Of a stretch of DNA of 64,000 bases, positions 1 to 11,268 are shown in pieces. This stretch comes from Parascedosporium putredinis. Taxonomy: Eukaryota > Ascomycota > Sordariomycetes > Microascales > Microascaceae. The notes below the pieces were generated by a model. It saw nothing but the letters and a program-made list of their open reading frames with translations, was not told the DNA's origin and made no database searches. The stretch's first letter is position 1. Each line of letters begins with the position of its first letter. The stretch lies in NCBI GenBank assembly GCA_949357655.1, contig CASHTG010000002.1, positions 62,001-126,000 of the forward strand, read 5' to 3'. Position numbers and translations under genes: made by a program.

Positions 1-2001
1 TACGGATTCGAGAGTTGGATCATTAGTACGCTCTCACTTACCATGCGCTCTCTGAGAGATTAGCACTGCCGACGTATGCCCACGCAGACAAAGCCTCTCT
101 TCCGGGAGGCCTATGTTGCACAAAAGCAACCTTGCTATGTACCAATAATCCTCGACGCTGACAGACACAGTCCCTCAAGAGTTTACGAGGAAAGGTAGAT
201 GAATTCCACCAGGTTTCCTGAAACAAATCGTACCCGCAGCCTATATCTCGCGGGACTTAAGATTAGTATGAGCGAGAAGGCATCTCCCGTTGGTAGCCTG
301 CAGGAGAAACGGGCGAGTAACCGTACTGCAGTGCCTCCCCGACTCTCAAGAACTGTCTTCTGCGAGGGGAAGTATACTCGAAAATGGGAATCTGCGGTTT
401 TATCGCCGCCTGAGGAATTTTTGTCGCCGTTCGTGCCAGTTAGAGTGCCTCGGCGGACTTTCCTATGAGAAAGATGACTTATCAGTGTATATTCTTGCAC
501 CCCTTCAGCATTTACCGAATCGGGCCAACCTTGAAATGCAGCATAGAGGGCAGATATGTATGCTGGTTTTAGATTCCCAAGGGAGGAACACTGCAATACC
601 AACCCCGATGATTAGCCTGAATCCGTATGCGCTGAGATCGCTTGCAATACAGTCACACTTACGACGAAATCGACATCAACTGGACCGTGATGGGAGAGGC
701 CGAGCTGGTCAACCACCCGCCCAAGACCGCAGTACCCTTGGTAAGGAAACATTAGATGGCAGTTCTTCCTAGCTTACGGCCGAAGTCATGCTATACCTGT
801 ATATTTCCAGTCGTCTTTTACATGTGATCCACAGCTAGGTATGGACGAAAATTGGTGGGTTAGCTTGCGACTTTAAGTGCCTTGAAGGATGGCATGTTCA
901 TACATTGTATGGACGAACCCATATCGCTTGGTGGCCGTAAAGTCGTAGTTCTCTAGACTTCGGACTAGATTCTCGTCTAGGCCCAGCGCGCCTAGAAACC
1001 TGAAAAGCTCTTGACTGAAGAGGGTCGGCTCAAATGAACCGTCCGTTTCAAGCCGTGGTAGGTCAATGATAAAGACAATCTGAAATTGACGATTAGTAGT
1101 GAACACCGGATACAGAAGCGGAGATACCGACATTTTCGAGAACTCCCGTTTCACCCCAGTCGTGTCTCGTCAAATTTCCCGAAGGCACCACAATTCGTAG
1201 ATAGGAGGAGAATTTTAGCAGTTGTATTTTCGCATGCATTGCGCCACCCCCATTCATGCTCGGGAAACAGAATCGAATGCGGTTGGAGGGCACATTCGCC
1301 CTCATTTGGTCTTTCTACGTGCCTTGTCAGCTAGCTAGAATGGAGAGGGCCAAGCCGGACATTGGTACGCACGTGTGCTTCATCGCGGGCAAATGCGACA
1401 CAGATTAATCTCGTCTGGGAGAGGTTGATTTTGGATAGTAGCCAGTCATCATCCCATTGAAAAGAGGCAAGAACGGCTAGTTTCAGCTCTGACCTTTGGA
1501 AAACCTCTTCAATCTTGATATCGTCACCACGGCGTTCCTGGCCATGAGTCCAGGTCCGCTTCACTGTCCCAGTTGGGAAGGGCAGAATCGATCTCGAGGA
1601 TATCGTGTTGGCCTCTCTTATGGTAGTGCTCGTCTTCTGGGGGCAGACTCCAAGGGGTTATTGGGTAAAGAGGATAGGTTAGCCTTTGAAGCTGGACGGG
1701 GCGGTTCTCTTGCAGGTGGACTGCTGCCGTCTCGCTTCCTTTTTAGCCTTTGTTGACGTTCAAATTCCATGGTTTTACGATCTAAAAGAAGCGAACCGAA
1801 GGTCGCCATACAGGGGCTCTTAGGGTTTTGATCCCTGTTGAGCGGCATGGAAGGCCTTGGTTTCGCTTTTCCGGCTGTTGTCTGCTCCTCAAGTGAAAGA
1901 GCGATTGCTCTCTTCAATTCTGCGTCGTCATCTTCGTCATCAGTTGATGAACTGAGGTCGATGACCTCCGGAGAGTCTAAATGTGGCTCTTTCGCGTCCA
2001 T
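1..2001 (-). CDS. TDP1: TDP1-family phosphodiesterase with N-terminal SIM and UIM (3' end beyond window)
   Basis: Predicted nuclear DNA-repair enzyme of the tyrosyl-DNA phosphodiesterase family (PLD superfamily), which removes topoisomerase remnants from DNA ends. The start is the ATG at 2001. Residues 13-25 form a SUMO-interaction-like motif (VIDLSSSTDDEDD) and residues 26-40 fit a ubiquitin-interacting motif (DAELKRAIALSLEEQ). The first HxK catalytic motif (MHAKIQLL) lies near 1229-1241, the second (HSKVAF) near 124-141, and the GSANLSESAW signature ends the visible part. Introns are visible near 1311-1368 and again near 1100, 870, 600 and 225. At the left edge the donor of a further intron follows ESAW, so the C-terminus is missing. 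One base is missing in the G5 run at 1639-1643, after about residue 122. Family assignment is firm; exact exon ends in the C-terminal half are approximate. Confidence 0.85.
1882..1965 (-). other. Tandem SIM-UIM motif coding segment of the TDP1-like gene
   Basis: Encodes residues 13-40. A hydrophobic VIDL core followed by serines and an acidic stretch fits a SUMO-interaction motif. It is directly followed by a helix with the UIM spacing: hydrophobic Leu29, Ala32, Ser36 and acidic Glu39. Binding is inferred from pattern only. Confidence 0.65.
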
Positions 2002-2806
2002 GGGTGTCTAACTTGGAGGCATAGACTTGTGCTCAGCTTCTTAGTGGTGCTGTGGAAACGCGGAGTTGTTGAACCTCTCGCGCTCAATAACGATGAGCAT
2101 GCAGTGACTTCGTCGTTCGTATCAATGATTTCGCGTTATCACGTGATATAATGGCCGGGACCCTCTGGGCATGGCACAACTGGCGCAAGCGATCCTAGTA
2201 TATCTTCATCTCGATCGTTTGGCTCGGCACGCTGACGCTGCAGAGTGATCATATACAACTTTTCCCCTACAAGAGGCTTTTATCTTATTGTATCCATTGT
2301 ATCGGGGCCTGAAGTCTGTCAATTCGTGTAGAATATGCCGGTCAGTTGCTTTTTTGGCTTGGGCAACAGCACCCCGAGTGGCAGGTTCAAACTCGGCGTC
2401 GGTTGACTAATTCGCCTTATTTGCTGATTCTTTCCACTGATTAAGATTATAATGAACCATTCAGTTATACTATGGACCTAGAACCAACCAAGACTAGAAC
2501 AACCGAGCGCAGTCTCCCCCATTAAATCATGGAGGCCCTTGTTGCCGCACCTCAGGGGAGGAAGAGCACAGCGCGCAAGTACGAGGAACACCGTTTACAC
2601 CAAACCTCATCCTAGCCAACCCAGGCGTTCAAGACCGAATATAGTGTGTACATGTATGCGCCAGAAACCTGCCAATGCAAAGCAATAGAAGGGTCTGAGT
2701 ATCAAACTCAAAGAGATGTATGAAAGAACAGTCGTGATGGAGGAGGCAGTCGGGTCCTTGTAAAAACAGGGATAAGTTCTGTACGGATGCCATCCAACCC
2801 CACTAT
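2002..2806. other. Intergenic: TDP1 promoter and 3' flank of the decapping activator
   Basis: No supportable gene. Short open frames here have no recognisable protein features. The stretch contains a palindromic E-box at 2137-2148, about 136 bp upstream of the TDP1 start codon. Confidence 0.6.
2137..2148. promoter_or_regulatory. Palindromic E-box upstream of TDP1
   Basis: A perfect 12-bp palindrome, TATCACGTGATA, with a CACGTG core, the kind of site bound by Cbf1/Pho4-type bHLH factors in ascomycetes. It sits about 136 bp upstream of the TDP1 start codon. Function is inferred from motif and position. Confidence 0.4.
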
Positions 2807-3881
2807 TCAAGCAGAGTCGAGTTTAAGCAGACGGCGGAGATTGTTCTCCATGGCGATAACATCTGCGTCACGAACCTCCGAGAATTCTGCGCGGCCCGTT
2901 TGGGTTATCGTGGCTGGTTCTGCCTGAGCAAGAGGAGGCGCAGGTGACGGAAGGCTATTAATACTGGGAGACTGAGAGACCCCGAATAGATACCTTTTAA
3001 CGCCTCTGATTTGTCGGAGGGGCTCTGCGTTGTTTGAGGTGTGTTCCCGGCCTTTTTGCCGTTGAGATTCGAGGGACCGGAATTCTTTGCAGCGCGGATA
3101 CGCTCTTGGAAGGGTGTGGAGAAAGAAGGGCTAATGTGATTGTTGAAGGGACTATGGCTATCAAGCTCAGGCGTTGATCTTGCAATGTCTAACCTGTTAT
3201 ATCTCACTGGTGAAGGTGAATGCGCCTGAAGGCTCTGTACTGCACCCTTCCTTGTTGGTGACATCGAGGACGGAGAATGCGGCAGCGATATTCCATGCCG
3301 AGTTGGTTGGCCGTGTGTTGTCTGACGCGCACGCTCCCTCTCCTCCCGATCGGCCTTGAACATAATCTCGAGGGGTGACTCATGGGCCGTAGCTTGCGGT
3401 GATATGCGTAGAGGTGTCGGGAACGCCAATTTCGTCTCCGGCTCAACAGAACCTGGCTTCGCGCACAGCTCTTCCTTCAAAGCAGGGGACTCTGAGCTCT
3501 TGAAAAGCTTGGGAGTGGAAGGGAGGAGGGGGCGGGAGAAGCATGGAACGTTGCCCCTGCAAATGCGGGGGCGCTGGTCGTTGCTTGGCTCGATGGCGGG
3601 TGAGGTGACAACTTTCGGTTAACTCTAGTTGAATCTGGTGAGAGAGGGTGATGCCGAGTGCGAGGTTTATCCTTTGCACCCCGCCTCAACGATCCATGGT
3701 CTTGCACTTCCGCAAAATGCGCGGACGCCGTGGATGTCGCCTTCTGAGGAGTTCTAGGCGGGTTTGACAGCGAATTCGACGCATCATTCTCTGAAGCGTA
3801 ATTTCTTTGTGCTGTAGGCTTCCGCGGGCGGGCGCGACGGCGGGTTTGTTTGTGTTCCTGTCGGGTAGACTCCTCTGGCAT
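2807..3881 (-). CDS. PNRC/Edc1-type mRNA decapping activator
   Basis: A mostly disordered, basic and Ser/Pro-rich protein of about 358 residues with a conserved PNRC-type motif (FAGATFHASP followed by SSLPLPSF) about 130 residues in. In yeast Edc1/2 and human PNRC2 this short motif contacts the decapping enzyme, so a cytoplasmic role in activating Dcp1-Dcp2 is likely. A second conserved patch, SPLEIMFKADREERER, follows, and the C-terminus ends in NNLRRLLKLDSA. The ATG at 3881 is the start. Two one-base deficits break the frame: the run of four G (plus strand) at 3485-3488, just after the motif, and the run of four T at 2995-2998. Adding one base at each gives 359 codons without an intron. Next to the divergent RBX1 gene. 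The motif is clear; the exact orthologue name is uncertain. Confidence 0.75.
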
Positions 3882-4916
3882 TTTGCGATGAGGTGAACGC
3901 AATCGATAACTCTTGGCACAACGGCTAGGATAGCTGGAGATGATGGAGCTTCCAGAATTCGCTACAAAGGTGAGCGAGCTGATCGATTGCTAACGACGTG
4001 ATGGCCAACCTTCATGAGAGGGGCGTCAGGTGAGTCGTCGTGGTTGCAGGGCTGATGTATGGGTTGACTGTAAGAGGTTGTGTGTGTTGATTTACCAGGG
4101 GATGAAATCGTGACTCTTCTGGGTCGGTTCAGGGCGGCAATAGCAGAAAGAAAGCGACAAGAATTACTTTGAGTCAAGGAGGAAAGTTGAGGTCAACTTA
4201 GACGTGTCAGATGTATTATTCCAGCGATTCTGAAAATGACGACTGGGAGGGGCTGGGCGGGAACGAGTTCTTGCACTGCCCTGCCATTGAACCAATTCCT
4301 GGCAGACGGCGTGACGGTGCTACAACTGATACCACGAATACCACATTAGTCATCAATCGATACATCAGGTCAACTCAAATCGTCCTCCAGGCTACGACTT
4401 ATGGAAGAAGGTCATCACTAAACAAGGTACCCACTTTAAGTTCCTTGATGGCAGAACAGCGTGCCCTCTCTACTCGTTCCGACTCAAGGGTATCAGAGAC
4501 GCCTTTCACTCCGCTCTTTCCACTGGCCTGTTTGTTGCTTCCGCGTGGCGACCGAATATTTGAATCCGGCTTATCCCTAACCTCCACCTCAACTTCTCAA
4601 GTCTAAACCCTCTTTTCATCCGTAACCTCCTACCTTCTTCTTCTAAAAGAGGGGGATTCATGGTTTATGGTTGCCTCCGATTCTAGCCTCTTGACCGATC
4701 GAATAACCTGCATTATTTCGGCCGTCTTGCGCCCCTAGTCTTCTAAGGTACTGAGTATAGTCTATGGTTTTAGCGGGGACATCCCCTGTTTTCTTAACTT
4801 GAATTTTAGTATTTATGCTCTCCGGCCTGTCTGCATCGTCACTCGAATCGTCTTAGTCAAGCTAACCTTTGTCGGAGTGTCCTTCCCAGTCCTGTATCAA
4901 CGACATTAGAGTCACT
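3882..4916. other. Divergent intergenic region between decapping activator and RBX1
   Basis: Promoter DNA for two genes reading apart. An open frame of 131 codons at 4211-4606 shows no recognisable domain and is not called. No RNA gene was recognised. Confidence 0.55.
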
Positions 4917-5456
4917 ATGGCCGATGTAGACATGACGGACGCCCCTGGCCCTGCGTCTGGCAAGAAGGCAGCTGGTGCTGGGAGTAAGAAGCTTGACGGA
5001 AAACAAAAGTTCGAAGTGAAGAAGGTATCCTACACCTCCGATTTAGGTCTTGTGTACAGGCGATTGACCTATTAACACTTCCATCTCGCAGCTACACGCC
5101 GTTGCGCTCTGGGCTTGGGATATTGTGGTCGACAACTGCGCTATCTGCCGAAACCACATTATGGATCTATGTGAGTTGCTACCTGCTAAAGGGGCTAGAA
5201 GCCATGTTCTTCGCGAAGGCTGACCTCGGCCTAGGCATCGAATGCCAAGCAAACCAAGCTTCCGCGACGAGTGAGGAGTGCACCGTCGCATGGGGAATTT
5301 GCAATGTGGGTCAACATACAGCGACGTTTAAACACGGATATCTAACGCTGAACCTAGCATGCATTTCACTTCCACTGCATCTCGCGATGGTTAAAGGCTC
5401 GACAAGTTTGCCCGCTAGACAATCGGGATTGGGAATTTCAGAAGTACGGCCGATGA
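4917..5456 (+). CDS. RBX1: RING-box protein 1, cullin-RING ubiquitin ligase subunit
   Basis: Catalytic RING subunit of SCF and other cullin ligases; it binds the cullin C-terminus and recruits the E2 enzyme. Four exons: 4917-5024, 5092-5170, 5235-5305 and 5358-5456, with canonical GT-AG introns, giving 118 residues, normal for the family. The N-terminus MADVDMTDAPG is typical of filamentous fungi. The RING-H2 ligands are all present: CAIC, CIEC, CTVAWGIC, HAFHFHC and CPLD. The conserved ending NRDWEFQKYGR is intact. There is no frame defect in any exon, in contrast to many neighbours. Confidence 0.97.
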
Positions 5457-5724
5457 ACAAGTAGCAACCGTAGCTATAATGGCTGTGGTATTGAGCGAAC
5501 GTTGGAGAAAGTACTAGTTCAAGCCCCTCCCTACGCACAAACGCACATCTTGGGGTATAAAACGTCCGAAAATAATTACAGGTGTATCGACCTTGGATGG
5601 GGACAAGCCGGGCCTGACGAGTTTGATCAGTTGACCACGAAAAGCAGATGTGTCATGGCTTACATGGTCTGAACGGGCATACAGCTGCTATACCAGTGGA
5701 CCATTGCGAAAAAAATACACTTTA
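5457..5724. other. Short intergenic space between RBX1 and SPC1
   Basis: Shared 3' flank of two convergent genes; no feature seen. Confidence 0.5.
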
Positions 5725-6135
5725 TTATAAACCAGTGCCCGCAGGCAACCATTTGGTAGGGTGTTTGTTAAAGAAGGGCCAAGGAGGAATGATGCCCAGG
5801 AATGCTAGAGCAGTTCCGGATAGACAGATGTACACGGCCAATTTGATGTCCTGGAGGATAAACCCGACAATAAATGAGATTGCCTATATCCAAGTTCTGG
5901 TCAGCTGAATTTCCTGCTCGTAGAAAGCTTCGTGTATTGACGGGAGATGAGAGATCCATACACCACAGGTGCTGAGAGAAAGGGTGGATAGTTGGTCTGC
6001 CAGACGTTGACCCTCGAAATCCTAGATAAAACGCGGATGGCATTAGCTGCTGCTGGACCACCAAAGATAGATAAGGAGACGAACGATCTGGCCCTCGGCG
6101 ACGTCTCGCAGGGTGTCAAGAAGTTGCTCAGCCAT
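5725..6135 (-). CDS. SPC1: Signal peptidase complex subunit 1 (12 kDa)
   Basis: Small non-catalytic subunit of the ER signal peptidase complex. Three exons on the minus strand, 6135-6085, 6021-5962 and 5883-5725, give 89 residues. The N-terminal MAEQLLDTLRD leads into the family signature DFEGQRLADQL at the first junction. Two hydrophobic segments, around residues 30-48 and 54-71, are separated by the loop GFILQDIKLAVY. The conserved IPPWPFFNKHPTKWLP closes the protein. The second donor is GGT followed by gtatgg. The frame is intact throughout. Confidence 0.94.
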
Positions 6136-7531
6136 CTTGGGGCTTGTGATCTCGTTCAAGACAATGAGGTGTGGTAGAGGGAAAGGAGCGAAATTGCAAG
6201 TGGCCACGATAGGTTATCAGTTGCGTCCCTTTTAATCTTCTTACACCTGGCCCCTCTGCATGGGCGGGACTGCTTCAAACTGGAAAGCGGCTCAATAATC
6301 ACAGTGACATCGAACTGATGAGGAATGTGTTGAACGTCACAGCTCGAGCGTTTGTGACAGATCTAGTCGCTGGTCGTTCTGCGCCAAACCTACGTCCCTC
6401 GACTTCAGCCGTGTCGACTTCCCATTGGCCAAGACGGTGTTCAGTGTCCTCCAGTGTGATTGCTGGATAGGCCCATGCCAAGGGCTGTGGGGCCCATTAG
6501 CTCGATTGATCAATTGGATGGCCCCAAGCTGAATACGATCATTAATAAGCCTAGAACAGCGTGTTTGAGGAGGGGCGAAAAGAAGAAAGAAAAAAAAAAA
6601 GGTCCGGCTAATCGAGGAACCTTGAAATTAATCCAAACGATCCAGTCCCTGCTCCTAACCCCTTTGCTTTGATGCCCGGACGTGCGCCTTTTATCGTGCT
6701 GCTTGTTTGAAAGAGCTGCAACAACATCCCAACCTGCTTGGATTTCTCCTTCCAAAACCACAAGCAACACTACTTGCGAGGCCTTCTGTTGCTCGTCTGT
6801 CGACTTGTACCCTTGTTCCCCAAGCCCTGTTATCACCCATTCCGGTCGCTAGTTATCACTACTTGATCTAACAACCGCAGCTGGGGACGATCCTGGGTCT
6901 GTTTCCGTCCCGTCAAATCGCCCGATATTTCTACGCGACTGCTTCCCCATTATTCGACACCTATCGAGAAGGTAATACCCAACGCCTTGCCTATAGTGCC
7001 ATTGTGTGGTCCGCCGGCCCTCTCGACCCCTTCTCTTGTTAACCGGCCGCCGCGTTGGCGAAACTCACGCTGGACCGGCTATCACCAACACTTCACTCAC
7101 TCCCGGATCCCGGTTTCTGGGTCTACAGCGGAGTGGCGAACAAACCGCCCTAGCAAGAGCCCTTATATTCTCTTTGTCTACTCCGTTTACAACCTTATCG
7201 ATCATAGCCCAGTCGCTGATCTCGCATCTGACCTTGAATCTTTGTCGGGCGCATTCATAATCTCGTCAAGTGGAAATCGCCTGCACCATATCAGTGAAGT
7301 GGCGGGGCTCCTGCCGGCTTCTACTGGTAGCAATATTATAACGATTGTCTGTACATGCACGTGCTTTCTGCTCCTTCTTTCAATCGTCAACACTACCAAT
7401 ATGGTCACTGCCCCCTGAGGCATCGCCGGAATCCCTCGGACTTTGCTAGGAAGTCACGGCTATTTTAGGACGAGCTCAAACGCAGGGCGCAAAGAAGAGC
7501 CATCTCACCTTGCCTATTATTTAGTTCTGTC
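6136..7531. other. Divergent intergenic region between SPC1 and the CorA transporter
   Basis: Holds both promoters and probably a long leader for the CorA gene. An A-rich run lies near 6588-6600. Open frames at 6987-7418 and 6510-6836 have no family signature and are not called. Confidence 0.5.
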
Positions 7532-9464
7532 ATGCCAACGAGCAACATGTCGGATCAGGAAGAAGTTGTTTCTGTGGCCGGCTTTGTACCCATTGCTGAG
7601 CTGGACGATCATCGCCACCAGTCTCGTACAAATCAACCCAACGAACGATCTCGCCGGGGTACTTTCGACTCGCTCTACGGTGCCCGACGACATGAACTTC
7701 AGGGAGCGCATGATGCGCAAGACCGGACACGAACGAAGTTCGTGTGCGTGATTTTGAAGAGGCGATAGTGGATGGGGATAATACTTTTGACGTTATTCCC
7801 GCGGGCCCTTCAAGCCGTCGCCCAACGTTTGGGACTGTCCGTACCGCTTCACCCCAAATTCCGTCAAGGCCTTCGCGGAAGCGCGGCGACGAGAGCACGA
7901 TGCTTCCTTTCCCGAACCCCGGAGCGACTGGCAAGTGGACGATGAAATTCTCCATCGTGCAGCTTCAGTTGCGAGCCGGAGAAGTCTACGGAGCCGTCCC
8001 CGAACCGTGGATGGTGATGCAGTAAGCTTGGCGAGCCATCAGTCTGCGCAGGAAGATGTGTGCTTTCCCGCCCAAGAGGAACGACAGAAGGATCAACTTG
8101 ACATTGACTTCGATTACCTTGAAGACTTTATCGCTGATCAACGCCTTGCCCGAATTGGCAGCCATAAGGAATCCGATATTAGAGTGTTTTCTGATCTCCG
8201 TCGCCACGGATCTACCACTTCGGTTGTGTCAGCTCCTGGAACTATTGCGCTAGATGAGCTTGGGAGTCTTCCTAATGTCACCTCTGACGATATGGTGGTC
8301 GAAGGGAAAGCGATCGACTCTCAACCGGATACCCCCAAACCACACTCTCATGATCCCAATAGAATCTGTTTTTCTCGTCGGCTTGGGAGTCCACGATCCA
8401 TGCGGCAGAGCTGGGCGATCTAGTTCTTCCCGGGGAGGACCTCCGCAACTTGTTCATTCTCCCTAGGGATGAAGACGGTGTGTGGTGGCTAAATGTCAAT
8501 AATCCGTCAAAGGAGGAGGTGGTGGCCATCTGTAAGGCCTTCGGAGCCCATCCGCTAACAACCGAGGATATTGCCACGCAAGAAACCCGTGAGAAGATTG
8601 AGCTTTTCCCTTCCTACTACTTTGCTTGTTTCCGCTCGTTCAGCCCAGTACCCGACGATGATGGTTACGAGGAGTACGAACCATTCAACATCTACGCGAT
8701 TGTCTTTCGGGAAGGAACGCTCAGCTTCAGCTTTGCACCCAATAGTCATGCGTCTAATGTGCGAAAGAGGATCGCTTTGCTGAAAGATTTTGTTTCTTTG
8801 TCTAGCGATTGGATCTGCTACGCTCTGATGTAAGTCAAATTCTATAGACCAAGAGTAAAGAGACATTGCTAACACTATCCCTTAGCGATGATATCGTTGA
8901 TAGTTTCGGTCCCGTTATCCATCGGCTTGAAACCGAAGTTGACTCTATCGAAGACTCCGTCTTTATGATTAGAGAGGACGATTCAAATGACTACTTGCGT
9001 CGGACAGGGCATGCAAGAAAAACATCATCGCACTCATGCGTCTGATAAGCGGCAAGGCAGATGTGCTTAAAGGCTTCACGAAGCGCTGCAACGAAAACTA
9101 CAAGGTTACACCTCGAATGGATATTGGGCTCTATCTTGGTGATATTCAAGACCACGTCGTTACCATGATGACCAATCTCGGCCACTTCGAGAAAATGTTG
9201 ACACGAGCGCATAGCAATTACCTTACGCAGCTGTCAATCAGCAACATTCGGCAAGTTACCGAGACAAATGCGTCGCTCAGTAAGATAACTTTCCTGGCTT
9301 CAGTTTTGGTGCCGCTCAACCTCATTAGTGGCACATTCGGCATGAACGTGACTGTGCCGTTCCAAACGAATGAGTCTCTGGCGCCCTTCTTCGGCATCAT
9401 TGGTGTAATGATCGTGGTGTGTACGGCGTGCTTGGTTTGGGCAAGAAGACTGCGGTATATCTGA
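7532..9464 (+). CDS. CorA-type Mg2+ transporter, MNR2/ALR family
   Basis: Predicted membrane Mg2+ channel/transporter. The cytosolic N-terminus has the MNR2-like patches DFEEAIVDGD and QEDVCFP, suggesting the vacuolar MNR2 branch rather than plasma-membrane ALR1. The CorA core begins near FFSSAWESTIHAAELGD and ends with two membrane helices flanking the GMN signature (about residues 586-588 of 626). One intron lies at 8830-8885. Either ATG 7532 or ATG 7547 may be the start. Four bases are missing: AA at 7736-7737, C4 at 7852-7855, T5 at 8369-8373 and A5 at 9018-9022. With these restored the two exons give 627 codons exactly. The protein is otherwise complete and conserved, so I treat it as functional. 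Confidence 0.88.
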
Positions 9465-9818
9465 AGATTGTGTTGACGTACCTACATTCTTTCGTCCTAT
9501 TTTTATAGCGTATCCATTGCTATCTACCTCAGTGCTATCATTTTCATCTAGAACTTTCTAATACTATGTTGTATAAAATATAAATGGACGTAAATATGAA
9601 ATCTGAACCGTCGTATGGGAAAGTAAATCGGGTGCTTGAAAAGGGAACAGGCTCACCGCAATTTCTTAACCTGATTACTAAGCAGTCTCTAATGACCTGG
9701 CCGAAAATTTCCAACTTGAAGCTTAGAAGTCAGGATATCAAAGCTTTCCTGAACCAACCATACGAACAACAATTTTACACGCCCCATCGAGAAGTTGCAG
9801 CTCCCAGTTGATACGAAT
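9465..9818. other. Intergenic between CorA and TIM8
   Basis: Holds the CorA 3' flank and TIM8 promoter, with an AT-rich patch at about 9560-9600. No gene seen. Confidence 0.5.
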
Positions 9819-10203
9819 ATGGATTCTACTACCCAAGGCATCCAGGACGCGGACCTTAGCCGGTTGAACGACAAGGACAAGGCTGAGCTCCGACAATTCC
9901 TCTCCCTTGAGTCTAAGAGGTCTGAGGTTCAGGCTAGTATGTGTGCAGTGTTGAACTTGCGTCTTCTTTTCTTCAAGCTACAGTAAAGCTGCTGCCCCGA
10001 CAAGAAGTCTCAACTAACATCGTTCCTCTTCCTCTATAGATACACATGCGCTCACCGAAGTGTGCTGGAAGAAATGCATCACCAGTGCCTCGAGAGGACC
10101 AAAACTAGACAAGACGGAGGAGAGCTGCCTCACAAACTGCGTGGAGCGCATTCTTGACATCAACTTCCTCACCGTAAAGCACCTTGAGAAACTAAGACAG
10201 TAA
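9819..10203 (+). CDS. TIM8: Mitochondrial intermembrane-space chaperone Tim8
   Basis: Small Tim protein that forms the Tim8-Tim13 hexamer guiding hydrophobic proteins across the mitochondrial intermembrane space. Two exons, 9819-9936 and 10040-10203, give 93 residues. The twin CX3C motifs are CWKKC and CLTNC, separated by 16 residues, and would form the two disulfides made by the Mia40 pathway. The C-terminal NFLTVKHLEKLRQ is also family-like. The start at 9819 gives the usual length. Frame and splice sites are intact. The gene runs toward uL23, which is on the opposite strand. Confidence 0.95.
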
Positions 10204-10548
10204 TCACTCTTACTTGGCAGTCCAGATGCGAAACTAATCGAAGGCATGTTAATATGGCCAATGCGAGCCATATTACACAAAAGGCGTATAGCTACGGGGG
10301 AGGGAAATATGTCACCATCACGCATGTACGATACGCAGTATGTAAATCTAGTAGAGCTCTCTGCACTGATACCTTGGCAAAATGGTCTTGTTCTTCAGTC
10401 CCCATTTGGTGGCCACATTGTTTGGTACTATTTTCTTTTGCACGCCCATACCTAGGAAACATAATGTCCAGAGAACGCCTTCCAATATCCCTACCGCTTT
10501 AATGGAACCAGAAACAAGATACCATACTACCAATCCTCATCGCTCCGT
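10204..10548. other. Convergent intergenic region TIM8/uL23
   Basis: Two 3' flanks. No gene or repeat seen. Confidence 0.5.
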
Positions 10549-11268
10549 TTATACAAGACCGAGCTTGTTGGCAGCAATATCGAGAGCGTCAACATCGCGA
10601 GTGAGACGAGCATAGGCCTTCTTGGAACCATCGGGCCTATTATTTACAAGTTAGACGATGCTGACGATTGAATAAGCACAAGTCACTAACCTGATGAGGG
10701 TGTTGATCTTGACGGTGTCAATGTCATAAAGCTTCTTCAATGCAAGCTTGATCTGAGCCTTGTTGGCCTTGACATCGACGATGAAAACAAGCGTGTTGTT
10801 CTCCTCAATTTTCTTCATGGCGCTCTCCGTGTTAAGAGGGTGGACGACCACCTTGTGCTCATCAAGACGGGTCTCATGGGGAATCGCCTTCCTGGGGTAT
10901 TTGGGAGCACGGGCAAGTTTCAGCGTGTTGGGTCGGTGAAATGAGGTCGTGTAGCGGGCCTTGCGCTTCTGGTGGGAGTGAACCTGTTCACGGTGTTAGC
11001 TAGCAGTTAACGGACAACGAGCAAGCAAGTCAAGTACATACACCCTTGAGGACAGCCTTCGCAGCCGAACCGGCCTGCTTGGAGCCCTTGGATGTCTTGG
11101 AGACACCTAGAAGATTACAGCATCAGCAATCGCCCTGAAACAGAACTCGCAAAATCTGCTACTGCATGATGCATTTTGACAACATTGGGAGCGGCGGTAG
11201 AGAGTTGTTGAACAAAAAAGTCCGTAAAATCATCCTGTACCTTTCTTTTGATCCTTAGAAGACGCCAT
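10549..11268 (-). CDS. 60S ribosomal protein uL23 (L25/L23a)
   Basis: Large-subunit ribosomal protein sitting near the peptide exit tunnel, where SRP and nascent-chain factors dock. Four exons, 11268-11241, 11106-11042, 10983-10691 and 10636-10549, give 157 residues, the usual fungal length. The basic N-terminus ends in VLKGVHSHQKRK; the globular domain has KYPRKAIPHETRLDEHKVV and NTLVFIVDVKANKAQIK, and the C-terminus is VDALDIAANKLGLV. All splice phases fit and no base is missing. It shares a short divergent promoter with BMT2. Confidence 0.96.

Noticed and set aside
4440..4600. Possible tRNA (arm-like words around TTCAAAT)
   Set aside because: Arms do not pair into a cloverleaf; the T-stem fails on both strands.
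4211..4606. 131-codon open frame upstream of RBX1
   Set aside because: No domain, unusual composition, and located in promoter DNA of two divergent genes.
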